From an archaeon (lineage in GTDB: Archaea; Nanobdellota; Nanobdellia; Pacearchaeales; GW2011-AR1), in assembly GCA_027348755.1 (NCBI GenBank), contig DAIEOU010000035.1:1-5685 (forward strand): a stretch of DNA of 5,685 bases, given 5' to 3'. Below the pieces are notes generated by a model that saw only the letters and a program-made list of their open reading frames with translations, had not been told where the DNA came from and searched no databases. Shown piece after piece: positions 5,593 through 5,685 of the stretch (position 1 is the stretch's first letter; each line of letters starts with the position of its first letter). Both the position numbers and the translations under genes were made by a program.

Positions 5593-5685
5593 GAATAATT
5601 GAACCATACAAATTAATATTGCCAAAAGTTGTTCATGATAATCAATATTTTCATTGCATTGATGTACTTAGAGAGGACATAAAAT
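5593..5685 (+). other. Gap after uS3 with possible start of the next operon gene at the edge
   Basis: No complete gene is visible in these 93 bases. The window ends in ATAAAAT, so an ATG could begin at 5684 if the next base is G. This spelling matches the AAAATGG starts of uL22 and uS3, and AGAGG lies about eight bases before it. In archaea uL29 commonly follows uS3. A separate frame, open from inside the uS3 tail to the edge, is discussed under findings. No terminator-like T run is seen, so transcription probably continues. Confidence 0.3.

Overview
The window is the start of an archaeal ribosomal protein operon, preceded by about 1.2 kb of unrelated accessory sequence. Three things point to an archaeon. 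The gene order is uL3-uL4-uL23-uL2-uS19-uL22-uS3 with no uS10 in front. The proteins are of the archaeal/eukaryotic type, for example the GPWHPARV block of uL3. The promoters carry TATA boxes. The DNA is AT-rich, genes abut or overlap by 1-8 nt, and several ribosomal proteins are slightly shorter than usual. This fits a small-genome archaeon, perhaps of the DPANN group, but the lineage cannot be fixed by reading alone.

Left part (1-1013): a minus-strand gene (79-495) resembles the first two thirds of Eco47II-type restriction endonucleases. It is C-terminally truncated and has Asn where the catalytic Lys of the ExK motif is expected, so it looks like a decayed restriction gene. A divergent intergenic stretch with two TTTATAAA octamers follows; it also holds a doubtful 55-codon ORF (501-668). 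Next comes a two-helix membrane protein of unknown function (681-1013) with a near-leaderless promoter.

Middle (1014-1278): this 265-nt gap holds the operon promoter (TTTATATA, 1126-1133), an inverted repeat upstream of it, and a 5' leader of about 120 nt before uL3. The leader contains a sharp GC island (42 of 80 bases at 1161-1240, against 22 of 80 just upstream) that can form a row of short hairpins. One strand of one hairpin can alternatively pair across the uL3 start codon. This is the best candidate in the window for an undescribed element, a cis-acting regulatory RNA of the ribosomal operon.

Right part (1279-5592): seven ribosomal protein genes lie head to tail on the plus strand and are almost certainly co-transcribed. 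Most internal genes have a Shine-Dalgarno sequence inside the end of the preceding gene, while uL3 has none. uL22 carries an unusual N-terminal extension of about 55 residues built around six K-S/T/A-E triplets. The last 93 nt hold no complete gene; the next gene probably starts at or just beyond the right edge.
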